Source of the DNA: Nitrospinota bacterium
GTDB taxonomy: Bacteria > Nitrospinota_A > UBA7883 > JACRGQ01
Length of the DNA: 44,897 nucleotides
Reading direction: 5' to 3'
Assembly: GCA_016200345.1 (NCBI GenBank)
Contig: JACQEX010000043.1
Span: forward strand, 1 to 44,897
The stretch's first letter is position 1. Every line of letters begins with the position of its first letter. Positions 25,117 to 34,620 of the stretch are shown piece by piece. The position numbers and the translations under genes were made by a program. The notes beneath the pieces are model-generated. The model had not been told where the DNA came from. It saw nothing but the letters and a program-made list of their open reading frames with translations, and did not search any database.

Positions 25117-27855
25117 ATGGATTTCGACAAGTCCATATTGGACGAATTCATAACGGAGGTCAAGGAGCATCTCTCAACCGTAGAGGACGACCTTCTAAAC
25201 CTTGAAAAAGGGGCCGGCGACTCCGCGTTTGCCGACACCGTCAACAAGGTATTTCGAGCCGTCCACACCGTAAAGGGAACGGCCGGCTTCCTCGGCTTAA
25301 AAACCATGGCCGAGGTGGCCCATCTGGCCGAAACAATCCTCTCCATGCTCCGTGCCGGGGAGTTGAAGCCGGACGCCACGCTGACCGACGCGCTGTTGGG
25401 CGCGGTGGACACAATCCGGGGAATGCTTGGGGACGTCGAACACAGCAACGAGCAAGACGTTTCCGCCACCATGGCCAGATTAAAGGCGGTTCTTGACGCA
25501 AAGGGCGCCCTTCCGGCCCAGGCTCCTCCGACCATGGAAGAAATTCTGGCCGAGGCCAAACTCGCGGCTGACGCAAAACTCGCCGAAGAGGAAAAACCGG
25601 CACCGGAGGCTCCTGCGGCCCCGACCACCATCGTAGCGGCGGCCGTCAAACATGACGCTCCACCCCCGCCGCCAAAACCCGACGGCCCGTCTGACAGAAG
25701 AAGCGTGGAGCGCGGAGGCGGAGAATCCGTGAGGATAAAGGTCGGGGTGCTAAACAAGCTTATGCAACTTGCCGGCGAGTTGGTGCTCGTGAGGAACCAG
25801 CAACTTCTGGCGAAGGAGAAATCCGACCAACAACTGCGCGGGCACATTCAACGCCTTAATTTGGTGACCACGGAGTTGCAGGAAACGATCATGGCCACCA
25901 GGATGCAACCGATAGGCAACATCCTCGGCAAATTCCCCAGGGTCGTACGGGACTTGGGGAAAAAACTTGAGAAAAACGTGGAGCTTGAGATAACCGGAAA
26001 CGAAGTGGAGTTGGACAACACCATTCTAGAGGCTTTGAACGACCCGCTTACCCACCTTGTAAGAAACTGTTGCGACCACGGCATTGAAGCGCCCGAAAAG
26101 AGGGCGGAGTCCGGAAAACCGGAGATGGGCAAGATATTGCTACGGGCCTACCACGGGAACGGCCAGGTGAACATAGAAATAACGGACGACGGCAAGGGGA
26201 TAGACCCGAAATTTATCCGGCGGAAGGTTCTTGAAAAAGGGCTGAAGACCGAGGCGGATCTTTCCGCGTTGAACGACGACCAGATAACCTCGCTCATACT
26301 CCTGCCCGGTTTTTCCACCGCCGAGAAACTAAGCGACGTCTCGGGGCGCGGGGTTGGAATGGACGTGGTTAAAACAAGCATAGAAAAACTGGGCGGCACG
26401 CTAGACATCGAGTCCCGCGCCGGCGTTGGAACGACGATACGCATGAGGATGCCGCTGACGCTTGCAATAATCCCGAGCCTAATAGTCACCATCGGGGACT
26501 TTCGATACGCGATTCCGCAGACCAACGTGGAGGAACTTGCCTGCCTGTACGACGACGACGTTAGGAACAAGATAGAGTCCGCCGGGGCGCGGGAGGTCTA
26601 CCGCCTTAGGGACCAGCTCCTGCCGATGGTCCGCCTTGAGGAGGTGCTAAAGAGGAAGGACAAGTTTACCGAGACGACCAACTCGGAGATAATGGAAAAC
26701 CACAGGCAGATTCAGGAAAAAAAATACACCGAGACGCTGAACAAGCAAATCGCCGGGGGGAACGCGGACGTCAAACTGACCCAGTCCCTAAATTTCGTGG
26801 TCCTGCGGGTCAACACGGTGAGCTTCGGCCTTATCGTGGACCGCGTAATCGGCACCGAGGAGATTGTCGTAAAGCCGATGCACCCGGCCCTTAAAAATCT
26901 TTATTGCTACGCCGGCGTGACGGTTATGGGCGACGGCAACGTGGCCCTTATTTTGGACGCGCAGGGCGTGGCAAAACACGCCGGGATAGACATTGACGAA
27001 AAAATAGAAACCGCGGTCAAGGATCAGACCACGATGGGCGACTACCAGACGGTTCTGCTTTTCAAGAGCGGCGAGGCCGAGCAGTTTGCGGTGGCCCTGC
27101 CGATGGTGAAACGAATAGAGACGATCTCGCCGGTCCGCGTCGAAAAAATCGGCGGGAAGGAATACATAACCATAGACGGCGTCTCCACGCTCGTCATAAG
27201 GATTGAAAATCACCTAAAGGTCTCCCCCTGCGTCAACAAGGACGAAATGTACCTTTTACTGCCGAAACACTATAAAAACCCGTACGGCGTTTTGATGTCG
27301 AGCCTCATTGACACCACCGAGACGTCCATAGAGCTGAACACCGACACGTACAAGGAGGACGGAATCCTCGGAACCTCGATAATAAGGGACAAGATGACCC
27401 TGTTTCCGGATTTAAACACCTTGGTGGAGATGGCCGAGCCGGCGTGGTTCGTCGGCGAAAAAGTCATTGCGGTCTCGAAGGCGCGCATACTTCTGGTGGA
27501 GGACTCGCCGTTCTACCGGCAGTTGGTCAAGAAGTATTTGGAGACGCGAGGTTACGACGTGTCCACCGCCGAAAACGGGCAGGACGCGCTGGAAAAACTT
27601 AAACATATCGAAACGGACGTATTAATATCGGATTTGCAGATGCCTGTGATGGACGGCCTGCAACTTATAAAACACGTCAGAAACAACCAGAGATGGAAAA
27701 ATCTTCCGACAGTGGCGCTTACCGGGCTAAACAGCGAGACAAGCCGTTTGAAGGCGGAGGAGGCGGGGTTCGACAGATACGCGCTTAAGGCGGACAAGGA
27801 AAGACTGCTGGAGACGGTGGCGGAACTCGTCGCGTCCCGCGAGGCGGCGGCGTGA
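25117..27855 (+). CDS. cheA: Hybrid chemotaxis histidine kinase CheA with C-terminal receiver domain
   Basis: HPt VFRAVHTVKGTAGFLGL; P4 HLVRNCCDHGIEAPEKR, GRGVGMDVVKTSIEKLGGTLDIES; CheW-like regions; REC ILLVEDSPFYRQLVKKYLETRGYDVSTAENG...LISDLQMPVMDG. Confidence 0.95.
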   Translation: MDFDKSILDEFITEVKEHLSTVEDDLLNLEKGAGDSAFADTVNKVFRAVHTVKGTAGFLGLKTMAEVAHLAETILSMLRAGELKPDATLTDALLGAVDTIRGMLGDVEHSNEQDVSATMARLKAVLDAKGALPAQAPPTMEEILAEAKLAADAKLAEEEKPAPEAPAAPTTIVAAAVKHDAPPPPPKPDGPSDRRSVERGGGESVRIKVGVLNKLMQLAGELVLVRNQQLLAKEKSDQQLRGHIQRLNLVTTELQETIMATRMQPIGNILGKFPRVVRDLGKKLEKNVELEITGNEVELDNTILEALNDPLTHLVRNCCDHGIEAPEKRAESGKPEMGKILLRAYHGNGQVNIEITDDGKGIDPKFIRRKVLEKGLKTEADLSALNDDQITSLILLPGFSTAEKLSDVSGRGVGMDVVKTSIEKLGGTLDIESRAGVGTTIRMRMPLTLAIIPSLIVTIGDFRYAIPQTNVEELACLYDDDVRNKIESAGAREVYRLRDQLLPMVRLEEVLKRKDKFTETTNSEIMENHRQIQEKKYTETLNKQIAGGNADVKLTQSLNFVVLRVNTVSFGLIVDRVIGTEEIVVKPMHPALKNLYCYAGVTVMGDGNVALILDAQGVAKHAGIDIDEKIETAVKDQTTMGDYQTVLLFKSGEAEQFAVALPMVKRIETISPVRVEKIGGKEYITIDGVSTLVIRIENHLKVSPCVNKDEMYLLLPKHYKNPYGVLMSSLIDTTETSIELNTDTYKEDGILGTSIIRDKMTLFPDLNTLVEMAEPAWFVGEKVIAVSKARILLVEDSPFYRQLVKKYLETRGYDVSTAENGQDALEKLKHIETDVLISDLQMPVMDGLQLIKHVRNNQRWKNLPTVALTGLNSETSRLKAEEAGFDRYALKADKERLLETVAELVASREAAA

Positions 27856-27868
27856 CGGCGGGGGGCAA

Positions 27869-28363
27869 ATGACGGACGAGGCGAGAAAAAACGCCTTTTC
27901 ACTGGGGGACAACAAGGTGCAGTACTGCACCTTCTGGATCTCGAACCGCCTTTTTGGCGTGGACATCCTTGACGTGAAGGAAATATTCCCCGAGGTGGTC
28001 GTCACCCCTGTGTTCCACGCGCCGAAAGAGGTGCGCGGGTACGTGAACATTCGCGGACAGATATACCTTATTTTGGATTTGCGCCTGATTCTTTCGCAGG
28101 ACGAAAAACCGGTGGACGACGACAGTTGCCTTGTTCTCTTCAAAAACTCCATCGGCGAGCCGTTCGGCGTGCTTGTGGATAAAATAGGCGACGTCGTCCT
28201 GGCCGGGTTCGACCAGTTGGAAAAGAGAAAAAACCACCTCCCCGAGGGGGACGGCAAGGAGGACTTCATAGAGTGCATATGCAAAATGGACAAGGCGCTT
28301 TTGACGGTGTTGAACGCCGTTAAAATATTACAGTACATTTATTCCGCCAAGGAGGAGGGTTGA
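27869..28363 (+). CDS. cheW: Chemotaxis coupling protein CheW
   Basis: FWISNRLFGVDILDVKEIFPEVVVTPVFHAPKEVRGYVNIRGQIYLILDLRLIL, GVLVDKIGDVV. Confidence 0.93.
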   Translation: MTDEARKNAFSLGDNKVQYCTFWISNRLFGVDILDVKEIFPEVVVTPVFHAPKEVRGYVNIRGQIYLILDLRLILSQDEKPVDDDSCLVLFKNSIGEPFGVLVDKIGDVVLAGFDQLEKRKNHLPEGDGKEDFIECICKMDKALLTVLNAVKILQYIYSAKEEG

Positions 28364-30579
28364 TGGCAGGGGTGACGGCAATAAAAAAACACGACGGCGA
28401 AGACATGGCGCCCCAGGAAATTGGGACGGGCGGCATACGGCTGGTGGTAAAACTTCCCGTTTTATTTTTAGTGGTTGGACTGGTTCCGTTCCTCATAACC
28501 GGCGTGGTTTTGCTTAACAAGGCAAAAAACGCGCTGACCGAGCAGGCGTTCAGCCAGTTGGAGTCGGTGCGTGAAATTAAAAGGACCCAGGTTGAGGCGT
28601 ATTTCTCGCAAGTCAACAAGGACGCAAACGAACTGTCCGAGTTGGCCGCCTCCTTCGAGGCCGAGTCCCGCTCGCCTCGCGTGGACTTTTCCGACAAACG
28701 CAACCAGGAATCATTCGTTAAGAAATACGGCGCATACCTGAAAAAATTCAGGGAACTAAACGGCTACGGCAACATTCTGGCCGTTGCTCCGGACGGAAAC
28801 ATTTTATATTCGGCGGCTGGTGGAAGCGACGACCACGGAAACCTTTTTTCCGGCAGTCTGGCGAACACCTCTCTCGGCAGGCTGGCCAAATCCGTGCTCG
28901 TCACAAAAAAATACGACATCGCGGATTTTGCGCCTTACCCGCAGACAAACAGCGAGCCAACATTATTTGCCGCGGCGCCGGTGATGAGGGACGGAAGCGT
29001 GTGGATGATCGTCGCCCTGCGGGTTAACCCGGACGCGCTTGACCAAATATTGCAATTCAGGGGCGGAATGGGAACCACCGGCGAATCCTACATGGTGGGG
29101 CCGGACAAGCTTATGCGCTCCGATTCGTTTATAGAAAACGTCAGCCACACCGTTTCGGTGTCGTTCGCAAATCCCACGAAAGGAAGCGTTGACACCGAGG
29201 CGGCTAAGGACGCGCTGGCGGGCAACTTCAAAAGCATAAAAACCACCGATTATAACGGCAGAAAGGTGCTTTCGTCATATACGCCCATCCAAGTCGGCTC
29301 CTTCACGTGGGCGTTGCTGGTCGAGATGGAGGAGGGGGACGAAGCGCTTGCCGCCATTTACGAGATTAAGAAGAACTTTTTTATAATCGGTCTTCTGGGC
29401 TTGGCGGCGATTATTTGGCTGGCAATTTCAATTAGCCGGGCCATCACCAGACCGATAGTGGAGACCGTGTCCGTAATAAAGGAGATTGCGGCCGGGGACT
29501 TCACGAAAACGGTGCATGTAAAAACCAAGGACGAGATAGGCGTTCTGGGCGACACGGTAAACAACATGATTTCCGAACTTAGGGCCATGATGTTCAACAT
29601 TAAAAACCAGTCCAAATCGCTTGGGATGTCCTCCGAGGTTTTGTTCTCGGCGTCCGACATGCTTGCCTCGGCCTCCAAGGACATGGCCGTGCAGGCCTCC
29701 GGCGTCGCCAGCGCCACCGAGCAGATGTCCATAAACATCAACTCGATGGCGGCGGGCGTCGAGGAGGCGAGCATGAACGCCGCCAAAGTGTCCAGCACCG
29801 CCAAACAGATGTCCAGCAACATGCAGGGAATAGCGGACGCCATCGGGGGCATATCCATCAACATATCCGAGGTGGCCAAAAACACGGACGAGACGCTTGC
29901 CGTGGCCAACAAGGCGATGGAGATGTCCAAAACCGCGATGGACACCATGGAACTGCTCGGCAAGGCCGCCAATGAAATCGGCAAGGTAACGGAGATGATA
30001 AAACGAATCGCCGAGCAGACAAACCTGCTGGCGCTAAACGCCACCATAGAGGCCGCGTCCGCCGGGGACGCCGGAAAGGGGTTTGCCGTGGTCGCAAACG
30101 AAATTAAGGAGCTTGCAAACCAAAGCGCGAGGGCGGCGGAGGACATAGCCGCAAAAATCGGCGGGGTGCAGGGAAACACCACCAACGCCGTGAACGTCAT
30201 AACCGAGGTCTCGAACATCATCGACCAAATAAACACCTCGGTCGCGCACATAACCAAGAGCGTGAACCTCCAGACGGTGGCGGTGACGGACATATCGAAA
30301 CACGTCGCCGACGCGACCAACGGGGCGAACAACATAGCCGGCTCCATCGCCGAGGTTGCCAACGGGGCCAGCGACATGTCTCGAAACGCGGGCGAGGCGG
30401 CCCGCGGCGCGAACGACGTCTCCTCCAACATCCACGGGATAAGCAGGGCCGTGGCGGACAACGACTCCAACAGCCAGGACATAAGCGCGGCGGCCAAGGA
30501 ATTTTCGAACATTGCCTCGGCGTTGGACGGGATGGTGTCCAAATTTAAGGTCGAGGAAGACCCGGAGCAGAAGGCCTAA
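28363..30579 (+). CDS. Methyl-accepting chemotaxis protein (Cache-like sensor, HAMP, MCP signalling domain)
   Basis: Two TM segments; HAMP RAITRPIVETVSVIKEIAAGDFTKTVHVKTKDEIGVLGDTVNNM; hairpin tip IKRIAEQTNLLALNATIEAASAGDAGKGFAVVANEIKELANQSARAAEDI. Confidence 0.96.
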   Translation: MAGVTAIKKHDGEDMAPQEIGTGGIRLVVKLPVLFLVVGLVPFLITGVVLLNKAKNALTEQAFSQLESVREIKRTQVEAYFSQVNKDANELSELAASFEAESRSPRVDFSDKRNQESFVKKYGAYLKKFRELNGYGNILAVAPDGNILYSAAGGSDDHGNLFSGSLANTSLGRLAKSVLVTKKYDIADFAPYPQTNSEPTLFAAAPVMRDGSVWMIVALRVNPDALDQILQFRGGMGTTGESYMVGPDKLMRSDSFIENVSHTVSVSFANPTKGSVDTEAAKDALAGNFKSIKTTDYNGRKVLSSYTPIQVGSFTWALLVEMEEGDEALAAIYEIKKNFFIIGLLGLAAIIWLAISISRAITRPIVETVSVIKEIAAGDFTKTVHVKTKDEIGVLGDTVNNMISELRAMMFNIKNQSKSLGMSSEVLFSASDMLASASKDMAVQASGVASATEQMSININSMAAGVEEASMNAAKVSSTAKQMSSNMQGIADAIGGISINISEVAKNTDETLAVANKAMEMSKTAMDTMELLGKAANEIGKVTEMIKRIAEQTNLLALNATIEAASAGDAGKGFAVVANEIKELANQSARAAEDIAAKIGGVQGNTTNAVNVITEVSNIIDQINTSVAHITKSVNLQTVAVTDISKHVADATNGANNIAGSIAEVANGASDMSRNAGEAARGANDVSSNIHGISRAVADNDSNSQDISAAAKEFSNIASALDGMVSKFKVEEDPEQKA

Positions 30580-30632
30580 TAGAACAGCATGGGCTGTTTA
30601 AAAGTGGGGTTGCGCCGCAAATTTTCAACGAA

Positions 30633-30641
30633 TGATATAAT
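30633..30641 (+). promoter_or_regulatory. Extended -10 promoter element (TGATATAAT) abutting cheB
   Basis: TGnTATAAT ends 7 nt before the cheB ATG. Confidence 0.4.
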
Positions 30642-30647
30642 CCCCCG

Positions 30648-31754
30648 ATGCGCAGAAAATTAAAAATCCTTGTCGTGGACGACTCGGCCTTGTACAGGAA
30701 GGCCATAAAGAAAATCCTCCAAGAAGACCCGAACATCCAAGTTGTGGGGACGGCCGCCGACGGCGCAAAGGCCATAACCTTCATTAAATGCGCGCAGGAA
30801 TTGCCGGATTTGGTGACGCTGGATCTTGAGATGCCCGGCATGAACGGAATAGACACATTAAAGGCCATCAAGGAACTGAGCAAAACGAACGGTACAAACA
30901 TAGGCGTGCTTATGGTCAGCTCGCGCACCCGCCACGGGGCGGAAACAACAATCGAGGCGCTGGAGGCTGGCGCGTTCGACTTTGTGCTCAAACCGTCCGG
31001 CGGCGACAACCAAGAGCAAAGCATGGCAATGCTTCGGACAAGCCTTATGGTGAAGGTGCGGTACTACGACATCGTTACCCACCACTCGGCGGGAAGACAC
31101 AAAAAGCTCGTCGTTCCCAAGCCCGCCGAGCCGCCCGTCCCGGCGAAAGCCCTGAAGGAGGCCGTTAGGGGGATTGTAATCGGCGTGTCCACCGGCGGGC
31201 CGCAATGCCTCTCCCAGTTTCTGCCGTCGCTTTGCGAGGCCGTAAGCCTGCCAATCCTGATAGTCCAGCACATGCCGCCAATGTTCACCGAAACGCTTGC
31301 AAAAAGCCTGAACGTTAAATGTAGCCACGAGGTGCGCGAGGCGGCCGAGGGGGACGTGGTCGCCCCGAACAAGGTTTTTATCGCGCCCGGGGGCAGGCAC
31401 ATGATTGTCAAAAAAAACGGCGGCGGCCCCGTGCTAATCGGCCTAAACGACCAGGCCGCGGAAAACGGGTGCAAACCGTCGGCCGACGTGCTGTTTCGAT
31501 CCGCGGCGGAAGTCTTTAACGGAAGCGTTGTTTCGATTATCCTGACCGGCATGGGAAGCGACGGCTCCGGCACGATGGGACTCTTGAAAAACGCGGGCGC
31601 GCACGTGATAGCGCAGGACGAGGCCACAAGCGTTGTGTGGGGAATGCCAAAAAGCGCGGTTTCGACCGGTTTTGTGGACGAGATTCTGCCTTTGATGGAA
31701 ATCCCGGCGGCAGTAAAACGAGAGATAGACAAAAGGAACGTGCAATGGAACTAA
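30648..31754 (+). CDS. cheB: Chemotaxis response regulator protein-glutamate methylesterase CheB
   Basis: REC ILVVDDSALYRKAIKKIL...LVTLDLEMPGMNG; methylesterase GVSTGGPQCLSQFLP, VQHMPPMFTETLAKSLN, GMGSDGSGTMG. Confidence 0.96.
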   Translation: MRRKLKILVVDDSALYRKAIKKILQEDPNIQVVGTAADGAKAITFIKCAQELPDLVTLDLEMPGMNGIDTLKAIKELSKTNGTNIGVLMVSSRTRHGAETTIEALEAGAFDFVLKPSGGDNQEQSMAMLRTSLMVKVRYYDIVTHHSAGRHKKLVVPKPAEPPVPAKALKEAVRGIVIGVSTGGPQCLSQFLPSLCEAVSLPILIVQHMPPMFTETLAKSLNVKCSHEVREAAEGDVVAPNKVFIAPGGRHMIVKKNGGGPVLIGLNDQAAENGCKPSADVLFRSAAEVFNGSVVSIILTGMGSDGSGTMGLLKNAGAHVIAQDEATSVVWGMPKSAVSTGFVDEILPLMEIPAAVKREIDKRNVQWN

Positions 31755-32605
31755 GCAATAAGGAGTTTACGGAGCTTTGCAAGCACATCTATAAGCTTTG
31801 CGGCCTTAACATCAAGGACAAGAAACACTACCTTGTGTTGCAGAGACTGGAACCGCTTGCCGTAAGCGAGGGAAACGGCTCCTTCAAGGGCTTGATTGAA
31901 AAATTATCCTCCAACGCCGGCCCGCAGTTAAAGGATTTGGTTATAGAGGCGATAACCACAAACGAGACCTCGTTTTTTCGGGACGAACATCCCTTCGAGG
32001 CCTTTCGGGAAATTGTGCTCCCGCAACTAGCCGAGATGGCAAAACATCGAAAACATCCCGGCCACCACAGAAAGGGCTCCAAAATAAATATTTGGTCGGC
32101 CGCCTCCTCCACCGGGCAGGAGCCGTACTCCATAGCCATGCTGATACACGAGTTTCTTGGCTCAAAGGGAAAGGGGCTTTCCGCCGAGGACTTCGAGATA
32201 ATCGCCACGGACATCTCGCCGAAGGTGCTGTCAAAGGCGATTGCCGGCTCTTACACCGACTCGGAAATAAAGAGGGGCCTCTCGGTGGAAAGACGGGACA
32301 GATTTTTTAGGAAAGAGGGACATCATTGGGTGATAAACGACTCTCTGAGAACCATGATTGACTTTAAAAGAATCAACCTTGCGGAGCAGTTCACACGGCT
32401 TGGCGGGGTGGACGTTATTTTTTGCCGCAACGTCCTAATTTATTTTGACGAGGAGACAAAGGGGAGGATTCTCTCCCAGTTCAGCCAGATGCTTTCCGAA
32501 TCCGGATTTCTTTTTTTGGGGGCGTGTGAAAACGTCGGAACCCTGCCGAAAAAATTTAAAAAAGTGGCTTACAAGGAATCCGTAGTGCACCAGATTGTAG
32601 GGTGA
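31745..32605 (+). CDS. cheR: Chemotaxis protein methyltransferase CheR
   Basis: MELSNKEFTELCKHIYKLCGLNI, TTNETSFFRDEHPFEAF, IWSAASSTGQEPYSIAMLI, DVIFCRNVLIYFDEETK; start re-placed at 31745. Confidence 0.95.
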   Translation: MELSNKEFTELCKHIYKLCGLNIKDKKHYLVLQRLEPLAVSEGNGSFKGLIEKLSSNAGPQLKDLVIEAITTNETSFFRDEHPFEAFREIVLPQLAEMAKHRKHPGHHRKGSKINIWSAASSTGQEPYSIAMLIHEFLGSKGKGLSAEDFEIIATDISPKVLSKAIAGSYTDSEIKRGLSVERRDRFFRKEGHHWVINDSLRTMIDFKRINLAEQFTRLGGVDVIFCRNVLIYFDEETKGRILSQFSQMLSESGFLFLGACENVGTLPKKFKKVAYKESVVHQIVG

Positions 32606-32612
32606 GGCGGAT

Positions 32613-32655
32613 AAAAAAGAGGCCGGCGCGCTTCTTTAAAAAAACCGCGCCGGCC
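32613..32655 (-). terminator. Rho-independent terminator for the leftward 82-aa/ODP operon
   Basis: Perfect 10-bp arms ggccggcgcg (32621..32630) / cgcgccggcc (32646..32655), followed on the minus strand by tctttttt. Confidence 0.75.
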
Positions 32656-32665
32656 GACTTGATGG

Positions 32666-32914
32666 TTATATGTTGATTCCCACTTTCCTGATGATCTGCT
32701 TCGCGCTGATTTTAACCACGGCCATCTCGGCCAGGTTGTCCATCAACGTCTTTAGCACTGCCATCGGGTCGCCGGCTATTGCGGAGACCTTCATGCCGCC
32801 GTCCAAAGTCACGCCGGATTTCTGAAAAATGGCCCTAATCCGGTCTTTTTCCAAACTGAGTTTTTGGGCCGTATCAAGAATTTCCTCTATTATCGCCTTT
32901 GGATTCATCGTCAA
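32666..32914 (-). CDS. Small conserved-looking protein of unknown function (82 aa), translationally coupled to the ODP gene
   Basis: MTMNPKAIIEEILDTAQKLSLEKDRIRAIFQKSGVTLDGGMKVSAIAGDPMAVLKTLMDNLAEMAVVKISAKQIIRKVGINI; 4-nt overlap with the upstream gene; followed by a terminator. Confidence 0.7.
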   Translation of the reverse strand: MTMNPKAIIEEILDTAQKLSLEKDRIRAIFQKSGVTLDGGMKVSAIAGDPMAVLKTLMDNLAEMAVVKISAKQIIRKVGINI

Positions 32915-33702
32915 CCTCCCAACTTGACGCCGTGTTTCGCGGCCAGCGAGTCAATCTCCCCACCAACTTGGAGAGCGTGCGCGGCCTCGAGGTACGCCGG
33001 AATCAACTCTTTTTTAATCAAGCAACCGTGCTGGGGGGCTATGAGGTTCACCCCGTAGGCGGCGTTGATCTGCTCCAGGCGCTTTAGCGCGTATTCAAGC
33101 GCGCGCTTGGAGCCGAGGTACTGCCCCAGGAAGGACGTGAGTTGAAGCGGATAGTCCGGCCCGGCGTAAAGATCCGTCATTCCGGTAAACCCGCCGAACG
33201 CGTCGGAGGAAAATACGATTTTGTGCTTTGTGTCGTATGTGACCATCGAGCCGACGAAATGACAGTACGGGGTCATGGCGAAAACAAACTTTCGGTTGTC
33301 GCCAAAAACCAACGTGTCGTCGTCGTCGAGCGGATGCAGTTTCGACTTGAAGTTATAGTGTTGTATCAACACCTTCGCCTCAAGCGGCGCATGAACCGTC
33401 ACGTCCGGGGCGCAATGCACCTCGACCAACGGAATCGCCGCGCAAAGGTCAGGGTCCTGGTGTTGGACAATTATGTGCTTTATCTTCTTGAGGTCGCCCT
33501 TGAGGGCCTTTTTGACCTTCTCGAGCACAACGTTGAAGAATTCCGGTTTCGCGGAGCCCGGGTCTATCAGCGCGGCCTCGTTGCCGTCCACTATGACGTA
33601 GGGGATGTTATTAAAGCTGTTTGGCGCGTCCTGGACACCAAGATGGAACACCCCGGGTGCCACCTCGATTGGATCGCTTGCATTATATGTTTCTGCCACC
33701 AC
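32911..33702 (-). CDS. Metallo-beta-lactamase-fold diiron protein, ODP/FprA-like
   Basis: GVFHLGVQDAPNSFNNIPYVIVDGNEAALIDPGS, IKHIIVQHQDPDLCAAIP, MTPYCHFVGSMVTYDTKHKIVFSSDAFGGF, LIAPQHGCLI: flavodiiron-type MBL domain without a flavodoxin domain. Confidence 0.85.
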   Translation of the reverse strand: MVAETYNASDPIEVAPGVFHLGVQDAPNSFNNIPYVIVDGNEAALIDPGSAKPEFFNVVLEKVKKALKGDLKKIKHIIVQHQDPDLCAAIPLVEVHCAPDVTVHAPLEAKVLIQHYNFKSKLHPLDDDDTLVFGDNRKFVFAMTPYCHFVGSMVTYDTKHKIVFSSDAFGGFTGMTDLYAGPDYPLQLTSFLGQYLGSKRALEYALKRLEQINAAYGVNLIAPQHGCLIKKELIPAYLEAAHALQVGGEIDSLAAKHGVKLGG

Positions 33703-33932
33703 TTCCTCCTTCTCCTAAGTTAAACAACCGAAAACCAATCCTCTCGCCGCGCGCCCTTCAAATTTCAACTTGAGAAGCCGCGACACTATGACACCAACGC
33801 CGGGAACCAATGACCGACCTGCGGCCAACCCCTTCTCCCTACGCAACAGGGGTGATTTTAGCCCTTTTCGATAAATAAGTCAAAAAAAATAAATTGACCC
33901 GGGAGGTGTATTTCATGTACATTTACCGGATT

Positions 33933-34067
33933 ATGAAAAGGACATATCAACCAAGTAAGATAAAAAGGAAAAGGACTCACGGCTTTTTAACCAGGATGAA
34001 ATCCAAGGATGGTCGGGCGGTGCTAAGAAGGCGCAGGGCCAAAGGCCGCGCGCGTCTTACCGTCTAA
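33933..34067 (+). CDS. rpmH: 50S ribosomal protein L34
   Basis: Manual translation (not in ORF track): [44 protein letters not shown]. Confidence 0.98.
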   Translation: MKRTYQPSKIKRKRTHGFLTRMKSKDGRAVLRRRRAKGRARLTV

Positions 34068-34072
34068 CCAGT

Positions 34073-34411
34073 TTGAGCCAAAAATCCAACCGTATCCGCC
34101 TTTCTGGGGCCGACGCCTTTAACGGGGCGTTTGCCGGAAGAAAAATCGCGACGGCGGATTTGGTCTTCTACTTCAGGCCCAACGGCTCCGTTGAGGGGCG
34201 CGTCGGGTTGGTCGTCGGCAGAAAGGCGTACGCCGGGGCGGTGACGCGCAACCTCCTTAAACGTAGGTTAAGGGCGCTGTACCGCCACAGCGTTGCGGCA
34301 ATGCGCGGGTTCGACGTGGTCATAGTGGCCAGGCGCGGACGCAAAGAACCTGGTTTTGCGGCGCTGGAGGGCCAGGTGAGGAAGCTGGCGGTCGCATTGG
34401 AAGGAAAATGA
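34073..34411 (+). CDS. rnpA: Ribonuclease P protein component (TTG start)
   Basis: [32 protein letters not shown]; between rpmH and yidD. Confidence 0.93.
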   Translation: MSQKSNRIRLSGADAFNGAFAGRKIATADLVFYFRPNGSVEGRVGLVVGRKAYAGAVTRNLLKRRLRALYRHSVAAMRGFDVVIVARRGRKEPGFAALEGQVRKLAVALEGK

Positions 34412-34617
34412 GAAAAATTTTAATATTCGCCATCCGGGCGTATCAAATGGCGATTAGCCCGTACCTGCCGCCTTCGTGCAGGTTCCACCCCACCTGCTCC
34501 GAATACGGGCGGGAGGCGGTGCAAAAATACGGCGCGGTTCGGGGCGCGTGGCTTTCCGCAAAGCGGCTCGCCAAATGCCACCCGTTTCACCCCGGCGGTT
34601 TGGATCCCCTCCACTAA
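34408..34617 (+). CDS. yidD: Membrane protein insertion efficiency factor YidD
   Basis: [62 protein letters not shown]. Confidence 0.97.
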   Translation: MRKILIFAIRAYQMAISPYLPPSCRFHPTCSEYGREAVQKYGAVRGAWLSAKRLAKCHPFHPGGLDPLH

Positions 34618-34620
34618 GCC

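Noticed and set aside
33892-33930. Possible degenerate copy of the 107-bp repeat before rpmH (ttgacccgggaggtgtatttcatgtacatttaccgg)
   Set aside because: Only partial resemblance (tgaccc, atgtacatt); no intact hairpin arms or GGTRGGYRC ends, so not supportable by eye.
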